A stretch of DNA of 64,000 nt from Ornithodoros turicata (lineage: Eukaryota > Arthropoda > Arachnida > Ixodida > Argasidae), in contig NC_088203.1 in the NCBI RefSeq assembly GCF_037126465.1, positions 50,424,489 through 50,488,488 of the forward strand, in the 5' to 3' direction. Shown in pieces: positions 1-10,544 of the stretch. A program made the translations under genes and the position numbers. Position 1 is the stretch's first letter; each line of letters starts with the position of its first letter. Under the pieces are notes generated by a model. That model was not told the origin of the DNA and searched no databases. It was given only the letters and a program-made list of their open reading frames with translations.

Positions 1-1198
1 GATCCTGTAGCTTCACTTCCAATGCGTCGAACTCCATGGTGCTCGAGAGTGGTTCCAAAAGGAGTTCCTCTAGCACGTTGCTACATCCAGCTACTGATGC
101 CCCAGCCGTGTCCGAATTGCCAGCCTCAAGAGCAGCCGCCCTAAGGCACAGGTCATTCAGGGAAGACTTGACCTCCAGGAGCAGCCTGATAGTCCTCTCA
201 TGGTATGCTGCAAAGCAGGACGAACAAATACTATTTAGTGTGGATTTGTGGCATAAAACATGTCTAACACACTGCAACTCCATTACTCACTGTGAAATGC
301 CATCATTCTCAGCAGTGTACATGGAGCATTGCCTTAACCTATGAGTCTGTGGTAAACTAGCATGCTGACAGACTTAGCCCTGCACAAAATGCAATACTGT
401 AGCAGTGATTCCAACCACAGCTATGCACATTTTGCTGAGGAATTAACAGCAGCATCTCACCGGTCAGAGTTGTTGGTGCACTTTCTGTGCCGGCTTCACA
501 CGTGCTAGCACTTCCACTGTCCCCAGAACCTATCGGAGGGAAATTTTATATCACCCATGACTGGAACACACACACACACAAATCTGAAATATCAAACACT
601 CACTCCTCTGCACGCTGTCCAAGCCACTACATGGCCGTGATGAGGGTATTGATGACGGAACAAGATCAAAAGTACAATCCTCCACTGCTCCTATTACTCT
701 TCTGCGCGCTGTTCAAGCTGCTACTGCCTCCACAGGGCTGTGGTGAGGGTACTGGTGACGTTACTGGTAGCGTTCTTTTTGGCTTTCTGGTAAGAGTCTG
801 TATGAAATAAATAGCATAAGTGAAACACAAGAAGTGCTCTTGCTTAACCATCGTATCAAGCATTGCACTTACTGAACGACGCCATGCATTCGCATTTGAA
901 CAGCTGCCAGCCATCTTCCGGGTCAGCGCGCTGTTTAATTAACTCCATGATCTTCGAACTTGACGTTTCGTTTGGCCAAAGGCACAGCGTCCCGCCGATG
1001 ATCCACTTCGTGGGAACCAACTCTACGGAGTTAGCGGCAAGAAACTTGACAACCGTGTAGTTCTTGCTGAAATGCACAGTAAGGGTGACACCGTTAGAGT
1101 TTACTACCTACTGATACGGATAATATTACATGCCACAACAAAAGTACTTACGTAGGTTTCCACCGGCCACTGCTGTTGCTTTTTCCCGCAGGTGCCAT
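1..1198 (-). CDS. DUF4806-like protein, four exons, 3' part off the left edge
   Basis: I assembled this gene from splice signals. Exons on the minus strand are 1198-1152 (starts ATG), 1066-873, 529-461 and 207 to below 1. Introns run GTAAGT..TTTCAG, GTAAGT..GATAG and GTGAGA..TTTGCAG. All phases agree and no stop occurs in about 172 codons. Exon 2 carries a VVKFL..NSVELVPTKW..LCLWP motif typical of the N-terminal region of arthropod DUF4806-containing proteins. Exon 3 is a Ser/Thr/Gly/Ala linker. Exon 4 has a helical stretch and the start of what resembles the DUF4806 core (EPLSSTMEFDALEVKLQD). The cellular role is unknown; such proteins are often multicopy and may be transposon companions (inference). 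It starts 600 bp from, and divergent to, the transposase at 1803. The coordinates, frame and splice sites are seen directly; the family name comes from recalled motif similarity. Confidence 0.65.
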
Positions 1199-1802
1199 GA
1201 TGGTCACACACGTTTACAGATTAAAGCCGTTCCAAGGCAAATTTACGACGCAGAGACTATATGAAGGGTTGCACTCACACAGCTGATATTACACAAGTAC
1301 CAGTTAGCCAGCAGGGCTAGAAAGGGGCGAAGTTACACGCCCGCGCAACACGAGGCGAACAAACAAATGGCAGCCCACAAAGACAACAGACAACAGCAGG
1401 AAGCGGAAAGTGTACTCATCATTCATTTTATTCCGACATGCGTCGGGTCACGAAGTCGAGCTTGAAAACTTTTAAAAACTCCGTTAAGTTTAAACAGCAA
1501 ATTTATGGGAGTCGTTTTGAATTTTTGTTTTCAAGCAGTGCTCAACGCGAACGTAGCAACAGTTTGCTGCCTCCGCCATGTTTTAATACTTGTGCGCTAT
1601 GCAGTTTTCTGAATTCTGTGGTCCTCCGAGTATTCGTTCGTATTTTTATCATGTTCGTTCTGGCACCCGCGTTGCAGTATACGCTACGGTGATTTGCGTA
1701 GCACGTCCGTTCCGGTTTGCACGTCGTGAATCTTTGAAACTATGTGGTGACATGCGAGTGTTTTTCTTTCTTTGTACGAGTTGACACGGGTCTGCTCTAG
1801 AC
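1199..1802. promoter_or_regulatory. putative bidirectional intergenic promoter region
   Basis: This 604-bp interval separates the ATG of the minus-strand DUF4806-like gene from the ATG of the plus-strand transposase, so any promoters for both must lie here or within it. I see no convincing TATA box at either end and no long repeat. Assignment as a shared promoter is inference from the head-to-head layout. Confidence 0.3.
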
Positions 1803-3449
1803 ATGTCGAGATCTACCCGTTATCGTGCCTTGCGAAAGGAGTTCATCGACATTATGAATGATATTTTCAACAGTGATGTTCAGCAGCTATCTGCCCCGCT
1901 CTCCTATCCTCAACAGAGCCATGAAGTCGATGCAGCGTCCGATATTTCCTGGGAGGACCTATGCGATGATGCGGGGCTGGATGACGAGCATCCAGAAGAA
2001 CAAAACAACTCCGAAGGCAGTTTGGTCAGCAGATTAGCGGGCATTTCCCTCAAGCACAACCTCACACATGCGTGTATTAATGACATTGCTGCAATGCTAA
2101 GACACTACGGCCATGAAGTTCCAAAGGACGCAAGAACAATCTTGGGAACCCAAAGGAAGGCTGCTCTAGAACATGATGGAACCTTCGTCCATTTTGGAGT
2201 GAAAACCGGTATTTTGCAGGCACTACAAGTTTGCACACCACCTGGAGACATCAAATTGCAAGTCAACATTGACGGACTACCATTGTATAAGAGCTCTTCA
2301 ACTAGCGTCTGGCATATCCTTGACATGATGACGAACCACAGTGATCGGCAGCCTTTCCTCATTAGTATTTATTGTGGGTCAGGGAAGCCACCATTAGGAT
2401 CTTTCTTAAAGCCGTTCCTTGAGGAAATGCAGGACCTGATGACAAATGGCATGTGCCTCAAAGGAAGGCACTTAAATGTGAAACTTGAAGCCATAATATG
2501 TGATGCTGTGGCACGTAGTTTTTTAAAGTGTATCAAAGGTCACAGCTGTTATCATGGCTGTGAGCGCTGTGTACAAAAGGGCACCCATCAAGACAACAGG
2601 ATGCTTTTTCTGGATTTTGACGCTGTTCTTCGCACAGATAAAGACTTCCGTCAAAGAAGTTCCACAGGTCACCGCTCAGGAGAATCACCGTTTCTGTGCC
2701 TGGATGTAGACCTGATATTTGGATTCCCCTTGGAGTACATGCATCTCGTCTGCCTAGGAGTGATGCGAAGGCTGCTTCATATTTAGATAGGTGGAAAGTA
2801 CGGGAGGGGAAAGATGACAGCAGAGCAAGTATATATGCTAAGTGACAGATTAAATTCATATCGAAAAGACTTCCCGTCTGTGTTCCAAAGGAAGCCCAGA
2901 GGAGTCGATGAAGTGGAAAGGTGGAAAGCTACAGAGTTCCGTACCTTTTTGCTTTATGCTGAACCTGTGGCACTGAAGCATCTGTTGCCAGACAGACTTT
3001 ACCACCACTTTCTTGTGCTTCACGTTGCTGCGCGGATACTTGCATCACCAAGTAGTTATCAGACAGGGAATGAATATGCAAAAAAACTTTTGGTGTAATT
3101 TGTTCAAGAAGTAGGCGAACTTTACGGCACAACACAGGTTATCTACAATGTTCACTCGCTGATACACCTTGCAGGAGACTGTCTGCGACATGGCCCACTT
3201 GACTCATTTAGCGCCTTCCCCTTTGAATCCCACCTGGGGAAGCTCAAGCAAATAAGCAGGAGGGTCTCAGAACAGCGACATGTTTCATCCACCATTGGGG
3301 AAAGGCCTGTTGATCACAGTGTCAGGCCTGGAATGTGCTACATTCTCAGAAATGGAACGATCGCACGAGTGAATGATGTGCGCGCTGCATGTATTCATGT
3401 GTCAGTGTTTGCAAACACAACTGTTTTTTTTTTTTGTCAACCCACTTAA
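1803..3449 (+). pseudogene. En/Spm(CACTA)-related transposase, two nonsense codons
   Basis: A single reading frame runs from ATG 1803 to TAA 3447-3449, broken only by TAG at 2784 and TAA at 3096. Visible motifs are VNIDGLPLYKSSS (about residue 155), FLISIYCGSGKPPLG, IICDAVARSFLKCIKGH followed by a YHGCERC zinc-like knuckle, and FPLEYMHLVCLGVMRRLL just before the first stop. This order is the signature of the animal/plant transposase group related to Tnp2 of En/Spm (PTHR33053 type). The IDG and CDA aspartates are candidate catalytic residues. The part after the second stop still reads like the family's C-terminus (VHSLIHLAGDCLRHGPL, SAFPFESHLG). The frame is otherwise preserved, so inactivation looks recent. 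It would have catalysed cut-and-paste transposition. A 12-T run precedes the final stop. Confidence 0.75.
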
Positions 3450-3789
3450 ATCGTCGTCGTTAGGAATTTTTAGGGTGGACAGCAATAGACATGAATAAAG
3501 TATGTCACTAGATATACGCATCAGAGATAGGCAGTGCATCGTTCTACCGTACAAAAGTAGCTATGTCATGTTTCCGCTTCTACACTGCACTTAGATAAAA
3601 CAAGAACGACCTTGTCCCACATCCTTTCAATTTTCCAACCAGTAGGTAAGACAAAATAAGTATGTAAATGAAATCAGTTGCAGCTTAGTGGCAAAGCATT
3701 AAAAGTTAAGCGTTGTTTGCAGCATCTTTATGTGTAACCTGTCTTAAACAGCCTGCCCAACTCTCAAAATATGCGACAATACATATATT
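3450..3789. other. non-coding spacer
   Basis: AT-rich sequence after the transposase frame. I see no gene, repeat or RNA here; it may be the 3' part of the transposon. Confidence 0.3.
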
Positions 3790-4370
3790 ACTCTCTTTGG
3801 AACCCTGAGTGACTTTGTCATGCTTGTCAATGCTACTCCTTACGTCTCTGCAAATTCACCAGGGATTTTTGCCAAGCTGCGAAAGACGCAGGACACTAAT
3901 TTGTGAATGTCCTCCTACGTTTACGTGGTGTACCATGCAAAATTAAGGAAGCATGTTTTTCATTTTCAGTCACTGTTATGTGCTATTAATTGCATATTTA
4001 ATTGCCACTTCTAGGAAGCGCACCAGACATTTGTGAAAATATATTTCGTTGCAACTTTTGCCCGCGAACAGATAAATTACTCTCTTGGGAACCCCAAGTG
4101 ACGTCGTCATGCTTGTCAATGCTACTCCTTACGTCTCTGCAAATTCACCAGGGATTTTTGCCAAGGTGTGAAAGACGCAGGACACTAATTTGTGAATGTC
4201 CTCCTACGTTTACATGATGTACCTTGCAAAATTAAGGAAGCATGTTTTTCATTTTCAGTCACTGTAATGTGCTATTTATTGCATATATTTAATTGCCACT
4301 TCTATGAAGCGGACAAGACATTTCTGAAAACATATTTCGTTGCTAGTTTTTCCCGCAAACAGATAACGAA
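3790..4370 (+). repeat. direct tandem duplication, period about 289 bp
   Basis: The block containing CTTGTCAATGCTACTCC at 3823 recurs at 4112 with the same order of words (CACCAGGGATTTTTGCCAA, GACGCAGGACACTAATTTG, GGAAGCATGTTTTTCATTTT). Two head-to-tail copies of about 289 bp differ by scattered substitutions and small indels. No coding potential is evident. Confidence 0.75.
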
Positions 4371-4394
4371 CCGACACGACAGAACAAGACCAAT

Positions 4395-4866
4395 ATTGCC
4401 AACTTCAGCGGGATATTCGTTGCAAGTTGGCATTGTCGGATGAATGTTGCTGGCTTCGATCAATATCGAGCCGCCATTGCCAACTTCAGCGTGATATCTG
4501 TTGAAGGTTGGTATTGTCGGCTACATGTCGCTGGTTTCAATCAACATCGAGCCGACATTGCCAACTTCCAGTAGATATCCCGCTGAAGCTGGCAATGTTG
4601 GCTCGATGTTGATCGAAATCAGAGACATGTAGCCGACATTGCCAACTCCAGCATGATATCTCTTGCAAGTTGACATTGTCGGCTAGATGTCGCTGATTTC
4701 GATCAACATCGAGCCGCCATTGCCAACTTCAGCGGGATATCTGCTGCAAGTTGCCATTGTCGGCGCCATGTCGTTTTTTTGTCAACATTGAGCCGACATT
4801 GCCGGCTTCTATCGTATATCGGCCACAAGTTGGCAGTGTCAGAGATATATGGGGCCGACATGCCCA
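4395..4866. repeat. 81-bp minisatellite with one inverted unit
   Basis: ATTGCCAAC-type unit starts fall at 4395, 4476, 4557, 4638, 4719 and 4798, giving periods of 81, 81, 81, 81 and 79 bp; the last copy is degenerate. Each unit pairs a GCCGACATTGCCAACTTC word with GTTGGCATTGTCGGC, so it is itself partly palindromic. Inside the third unit (about 4570-4637) the GTCGGCTACATGTCGCTG..CATCGAGCC stretch is reverse-complemented relative to the other units. The array stops at the left end of element B1. Confidence 0.8.
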
Positions 4867-5623
4867 CCCAAGCAAGGAATGGCCGATGGCCGACGGTTGG
4901 CAAAAGGTCGGATGACAGTTGGTCAACGACTCTTTCGGCTATCCAACGTTGGCGCAGCGTTCCATAGTGATAGGCAGAGCGAGGATTTGAAAGCCGTCGG
5001 CCAGGGAACAGATCCGTATCAAGAAACGAGCTCGTTGGCCAAGCACTTGCCAAAGCTTTGATTAATCTCGCCTGGGCGAGAGGGAAACGTAGAATGGTCT
5101 AGCGCTGTATAAGTCGATGGACCAAGGGAATTTCTCAAAACTAAAACAGTAAGAAACAGAAGCATTACCTTCATGGCGAGTTAATACGACAAGCAATTCA
5201 TCATTTCAGTGTCGTTTGTGTACGCGCCAAATTAAACTTAGACACGCCTCACCCTTCATTTTGACACTCACGCGAACAGGTCTCTCGAATTTGCGGCAGC
5301 TCGCGAGACAAGTTATGCATAGTATCTGTTTTTCCCCAGGAAACGTTGTGGGAAATACGAGCAACAAACAAATAATGGTATATCGTTACCTTACGCCGCG
5401 AGACAATTGAGTCTGAAAATGAGCGACGCCGCAGGAATGCTTTGGTCTGTATCTTGGCACAAGCTTGGCACAACGTAGGCTGGCCAATGCTTGACAAATC
5501 GTTGGCCAAGGTACAGATCCGTATCAAGAAACAAGCTTGTTGGCCGATGATGTACCAAGCAAGGCCAGGTAGGCCAGCCTAGCTATAGCCTAGCTTTGCC
5601 CAACCTTTCGTTTGTTGCTTGGG
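4867..5623. mobile_element. TIR element B, copy 1 (non-autonomous DNA transposon)
   Basis: Left end CCCAAGCAA (4867-4875) and right end TTGCTTGGG (5615-5623) are exact inverted termini. The 757-bp body is dense in TTGGCC/GGCCAA/CCAAGC words in both orientations, concentrated near the ends. A diverged copy splits the LINE at 18.75-23.21 kb. On the minus strand at 5345-5243 it carries a short peptide module with an LCITCLAS core, also found in copy 2 and at 43.6 and 44.8 kb. It sits in the second transposase, on its 3' side. No transposase is encoded. Confidence 0.7.
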
Positions 5624-5631
5624 CAACTTCC

Positions 5632-6800
5632 TACAGACATCGGCCCGATGTCGTGTGCTGCCTGGGCAACTGTAGCAAGAGGAGAAACCACGGCATGGTG
5701 TTCCTCTTGGACTTGCAGCAAAAACGATTCATCTGTTCTTAGAGGGTTTTCGAAGTCTGGGAATGTCATTCTGCCTCTGTGTGTGCCTTCAGTGACACAC
5801 TTTTCACAACCGAAAGCACCATTATGACCTTTATCGCTTTTACAAATGCTCGGGCAGAGGCATCAGATATTACGGTCTTAAGAGTCACTTTGTACATAGT
5901 ACCATCAAATTCCATGCCATTCTTCATCAGGTCTTTCCACTCCTGAACTCCTGAAGGCTCCAAGGAAGTCACCAAGGGGAGGTTTGCCTGAGCCACAAAA
6001 TACACCAATGGGAAAAACTGTCTTGCATTCCCGGCACGTGGACCTGTGTAGAAGGCCGAGAATGCACCAGAAATTTGTGCTGCTGCTTTTAAGAAGGGCC
6101 AAGCTATCAACATTTATAGAGATTGCTATTGTGCCTTGCCGGAGCAGTATACATGACTCCAGTTGATTTCTAAGCTGGGGTGCTACACCAAAGTGAACAC
6201 AGTCGCCATTCGACATGCTGACAGATGGTGTACATGATGGAGTGCCTAGGAGTGTCCGGTACGTTCTCGGCAGTTCCGGAATTCTTGTCTGAAGTATCCC
6301 AAGAAGTTATTCTACTGCACCCCTAGGGATGTTGTTGTTCAAAACCCAACTTCTGATGTCAGATACAATGTCAACCTCAGCTGGGTAGTTATCCTCCATC
6401 TCTGTGCTACTATATAAGGAGCTGAAACCCGGAACTGCTTCCCAATTACCTGTAAACACAGCACTCTCAGCTACGGGACTTGTAGAGGCAACACTTCGCG
6501 CAATGTCACAAGGCTCAGTTGATGACAGGTTGACAGGATGACAGTTGATGCTGCTTGCATTGCTTCGTGAGGAGTACCACATGTAACACTGCCACTAGAA
6601 GTCCCCGTCGTTAAAAGGTTACCCATCGTAGAGGACTGGGATTGCGGGAGGTGGGTCACATCATGAGATGTTGACGACACAGAAGAATCCAGCACACTGA
6701 CATGTGATTCGACAAAGTCCAAGCACTGCTTAGTCTCCTTTGCAGTGCGCTGTCGCAGCTTGCGCCTTAACCGTTTTCTTTCTTTTCCCCTTCCTGTCAT
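5632..6800 (-). pseudogene. second En/Spm-related transposase, frameshifted and truncated
   Basis: Reading leftward from ATG 6800, the pieces lie in several frames: a basic N-terminus (GKERKRLRRKLRQR), then SDIRSWVLNNNIPRGAVE (about 6330), SINVDSLALLKSSSTNFW (about 6110), FPIGVFCGSGKPPLGDF (about 6010), ISDASARAFVKAIK (about 5870), a GCEKC knuckle and RMTFPDFENPLRTDESF (about 5760). These match the motif order of the copy at 1803. The glycine of the I-D-G motif is serine here. Coding similarity ends at about 5632, where element B1 begins, so B1 has probably separated or replaced the C-terminal half. At least three frameshifts make it non-functional. Confidence 0.7.
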
Positions 6801-7844
6801 TGCAAATTTCTTATGTCTTAAGTAGACAAAGACTGCAGTTGTTACCCTTTCGCAAAACTACTCGCTACCAGTGACTGCGGCTGTGACACGATGGTCAAAG
6901 TATCTGAAACGCAAAACAAAAGGTGTTCACGTATTTGCAGAATGTGACAAGCAACAACTGTATATCTATGGTATACAGTAGCATCAAGTAACGGATATGT
7001 GCATGCCTCACTTCACGGAGCAATTCGAAATCAAGTCACTGCGCGAACACGTGAAGCAGCTGTCATTCGTGTTGAGCTCTCCCTGGACAACACTATACGT
7101 TACTGTGTACATCAACCTGAGAGTTCCGTCACGTAACTGTATTCTTTGCTTTTTTATTGTAATAAACTGCTTGTGGCGGACGCATTTAGGCGGGCAAGTG
7201 TGCGGGAACGCGGCTTCGAAACGCAACACAGTAAGGTTAATACGTGCGTATAAAACAATTTAAACAATTTGCAAGTCAGAATTATGAGGTAAATGTCAAG
7301 ACTATATGTAACGAGACAAGTTTTAAGCAGGGTATTTGCAAATAACAGCCTCAGACAACGCAAACCAGACGAGACGCGTATTGACATGGTTTCGTTCTTT
7401 CGCAATTCAATGCAACTCACACGAATTATCCGCTGAGAAACAACTACAAACACATACGCATACCTGCTCGAACGCTGAAGACTCCAATACCAGTTGAAAC
7501 TGCAACGTGAAGCGCGCGTCGGCCGGTGAGTCGAGTGAAGCACAGAGATGAGGTTGTGCGCATCCGAGTCAAAGCTACGGCAAGCACCAAATGACTGCGA
7601 GTAGCTCCGGTCGGAATGACAACTTGCACTGGTGGATCAAGGTATATTTAAACGGTACAAATTCCTCAAACGAAAAATAAAAAATAGAGCCGTAATATTA
7701 CGTAGCGTTTCCTTTCTTTTTTTTTTTCATTTCTTTTGGCAACTGCGATTCATGCCGTGTGAGCTAACTGCGTAGCTGCGGGCACAGATATGGCGACCGT
7801 GTATGTGTGCGTCTGCAAACACGCTGTGTGTGCGATAGGGTGGA
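6801..7844. other. non-coding spacer
   Basis: I find no supported gene. There is a T-run at about 7718-7729. By analogy with the first transposase a divergent DUF4806-like partner might be expected here on the plus strand, but no VVKF..VP.W-type exon is visible. Confidence 0.3.
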
Positions 7845-8089
7845 ACACATTTTCAAGATAGGGCACGCTCAGATCTAACCCTGGGAGCGAGGCTTAGACG
7901 GAAGTGAGCACAGTCTCGAACAACTGCGCCCCCCCCCCCCCCGCGTGTAATATGTACTAACCTAACCTGACCTAACCTCACTAAGAAATTTGCAAATAAC
8001 AGCGCAATGCATTACTAGCGTACGTGCGACTTCCGGTTGCCCTCGTTCCCAGGGTCAAGATGGCGGCTTGCCCTATCTTGAATATGTGT
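7845..8089. mobile_element. MITE with diverged ~50-bp terminal inverted repeats
   Basis: ACACAT-TTCAAGATAGGGC at the left pairs with GCCCTATCTTGAATATGTG at the right. The complementarity continues inward through ACCCTGGGA/TCCCAGGGT to roughly 50 bp, with mismatches. The interior has a C14-type homopolymer (about 7928-7942) and a CCTAA-type telomere-like tract. It is too short to code for protein. Confidence 0.6.
7957..7982. repeat. degenerate (CCTAA)n / (TTAGG)n interstitial telomere-like tract
   Basis: CTAACCTAACCTGACCTAACCT gives four to five units of the complement of TTAGG, the usual arthropod telomere repeat. One unit is changed (CCTGA). It is short and lies inside a MITE, so it is not a chromosome end. 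Confidence 0.5.
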
Positions 8090-8574
8090 GATTGTCTGTG
8101 CTATATGGAGTGAGTTTATTTAATGTTTCGCTGGCTGGATACTGTGTCGTGATATCGCGTGCCAGTGATCGTTTCCAGGTAAGTTTTGCTGTAGAAGTAT
8201 ATGGATGGAACAGCTGCGCAATAATATATACGGTACGACGCGGATGTCGAAGTCTCGTCCTGTTAACATGTGCTGTCAAACCCAAACTCAGGGTCATGTC
8301 TAAAATAACTAGTGCAACATGTGACCGACGGAGGTGAAATATGTCACGTTGATTGGTGTGAGGAAGCGAAACGATAGCAGGAAAGATGAAAATAAAGGTT
8401 CACGAGTACTTGTGAGAAGGTTTCTAGTTTGTGGTGAGAAAATGTGTCCACAGCGACGTAGCTGTGATCGATACACTATTGAGGTAAGAGCTACAAAAAC
8501 AAACGCTTGGTTGTCATTGCTCAGGTGGAGGGTGCCGCAGTTAACCGTAATAGAAAAGTTTCATTTCCACATCC

Positions 8575-8770
8575 ATGACTGGTATACGGAACAATGTGTC
8601 GAACAACTCGCTGGTCAACATGCTTGTGCCAAGCACGTTGGCCAACCAGGTACCAAGCTCGCCATGCCTAGCACGGCGCAACATTGTACCACCATTGGCT
8701 TGCCGGTGATTGGCTGGCTACGCACCAACCAATCTCATGCCAATCATTGACCATTGCTCGCTTGAGACCA
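8575..8770. repeat. word-repeat block (TTGGCC / CCAAGC / CCAATC words)
   Basis: Words such as CTGGTCAAC, GTGCCAAGC, CGTTGGCCAACC, CCATTGGC, GATTGGCTGGC and CCAACCAATC recur in both orientations within 200 bp. The vocabulary resembles the ends of element B, so this is probably a relative or fragment of that family. No clear termini are seen. Confidence 0.4.
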
Positions 8771-9365
8771 GTGGCACACACTTTCCAGCACGCTAACGCA
8801 TGAACAGAAGTTCTGTGTATGACAGTTCTCGAATGCGGAATTCCAGCGCACTCATGTTCAAGAGGCATTCTCGACATTCTCGGCATAAAAAGTGGTCACA
8901 AATGCCCACTGCGATTTTTGTTTTCGCCAGATTAGCGACCGGAAGCGCGCGTATTACATGCGTCCTCGACAGATGGCGCGAGGTCATGCAATTGTTGACA
9001 GACTGCACGGTTTCCTACTAGGTCCCTGGATATGCAATTATGGGAAATTCGATTACAGAAAAACTACAGCGATTTCAGCGGAATTCTTTGATATTTGAAC
9101 TTTTCGGTCCCTTTAAAAGTGTTCTATGGTGCATACAAATGCACGTTTCACACGCTATGGCACATTTCGAATGGTAATCTGGAATGGGATGGCATGCTGA
9201 ACGAAGGATGAAGTAGGGGTAGGAACGAAGGGTCGGACGACAGGTAGCTACCACGGGCACGTTGTGCTGTCGCATCCCGTGCCCTCTCCGTCTAGTGACA
9301 CGGTGTGTGAACAGCATCTCACCGCGCTCCGGAGTACAGCTCAGGCAAAAATCTAGCTGGAATCT

Positions 9366-9446
9366 CAAGTGAATGCACTTGAAAAACAAGTGGAACCACT
9401 TGGGATACAGAATGGAACCGTTTTGTTTAGCAAGTGCATACACTTG
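9366..9446. repeat. three CAAGTG-N4-CACTTG inverted pairs
   Basis: Sixteen-bp inverted pairs lie at 9366-9381 (spacer AATG), 9387-9402 (spacer GAAC) and 9431-9446 (spacer CATA). The spacers differ while the arms are perfect. They may be part of a word-repeat MITE or a binding-site array. Confidence 0.7.
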
Positions 9447-10407
9447 GGATCCAAATCAAATTTCTGCCTGGGAGGGCACGAGAAAAATAGAAGGAATCTG
9501 CCCTAAATAGAAAGTACACAAAACCGAAGTGTGCGCGTGATAGCTGTCGTAAACGCACGTGCTCGGAGTCAACACAAACCGCTGCAAATGCACAATGTGT
9601 CTGCAACTCGGAATGCCGTAGTTGTCACCGACCTCGCCAGATGGCGCTTAAAAACATCATTGTCATCATTTTCGTCCAATCGCACTGAGACTTCCGCTCG
9701 TTACGACTTCAATCCGTTGCCAGTTTGATAGTTATGCATAATTTCCACTGGTCAGTGATAATTTCATCGTCTTGCGTACTGCCGCTGCACTAACTGAGAC
9801 ATGGAAATCTTCCTGATTGGTCAGTGCTGCAAGGCGGAGCCGTGTGATTGACAGGTTGCAGCTAGAGTTGAAGGAGAAATTGCTCGTGAAGCGATCGGCT
9901 GTGCAGCTCCTGCAACCCGAGTTGCGCAACCAGAGCTTCGCCGTTCACTCGGTGCAACTTGGTGGCAACTGGTTGCGCGCAACTAAAGTTGCATCGTGTG
10001 AATCAACCCTGAGGTTCTGGTGCGCGCTCCGCGCCCCCAGCCCCCAGTGCCATCTTTTGCGCGAGGACGCAGAATTTGCGAAGCATGCGGTTAGTGATAC
10101 TGTCGCTTGTCCGGCGGCGTCATTAAATCTCGTTAATTAAACGCTAGAAAGATGATGATGATGAAACGCTTTCGGCGGTCATCGCGCTGCCTTCGTCTGC
10201 ACAGCAGAACCGTGAGACGCGAGTATTGATTTTTTGATTGATTTTGATTTTTGATTTATTGATTGCCCATTGATTCCGCTGAAGAAGAAGCGCTATCTAG
10301 TTGACAAGAGTGACCTTTATTGCCAAGACCACCATCTTTTGCGTTCATTAGTTTGCCTTCATCCATAGAGGCTGTCGTCCGACTGGCGAGAAACGCTGTT
10401 TTCCTTA
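9447..10407. other. non-coding, with a GTTGC/GCAAC word cluster
   Basis: Between about 9855 and 10015 the words GTTGCA, TGCAAC, GTTGCGCAAC and GGTTGCGCGCAAC recur in both orientations, another dense inverted-word block. At 10226-10280 there is a TTGATT-rich simple repeat, and ATGATGATG at 10151. No gene is supported. Confidence 0.4.
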
Positions 10408-10409
10408 TA

Positions 10410-10542
10410 CACTCTTAGAAATAAACTTCACCGACCGCACAGCACGCTCCTAGTCAATCATCATCTCGAATGATATCGATATGCGTGTTATGGTTATCGT
10501 TACGTATGTGAAGTACGTATGTGAAGTTCGTTTTTAACAGTG
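10410..10542. mobile_element. TA-flanked MITE, 133 bp
   Basis: The left end CACTCTTAGAAATAAACTTCAC is matched by the inverse complement of GTGAAGTTCGTTTTTAACAGTG at the right, flanked on both sides by TA (10408-10409 and 10543-10544). The interior repeats TACGTATGTGAAG. A TA target site suggests a Tc1/mariner-superfamily transposase in trans (inference). Confidence 0.65.
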
Positions 10543-10544
10543 TA

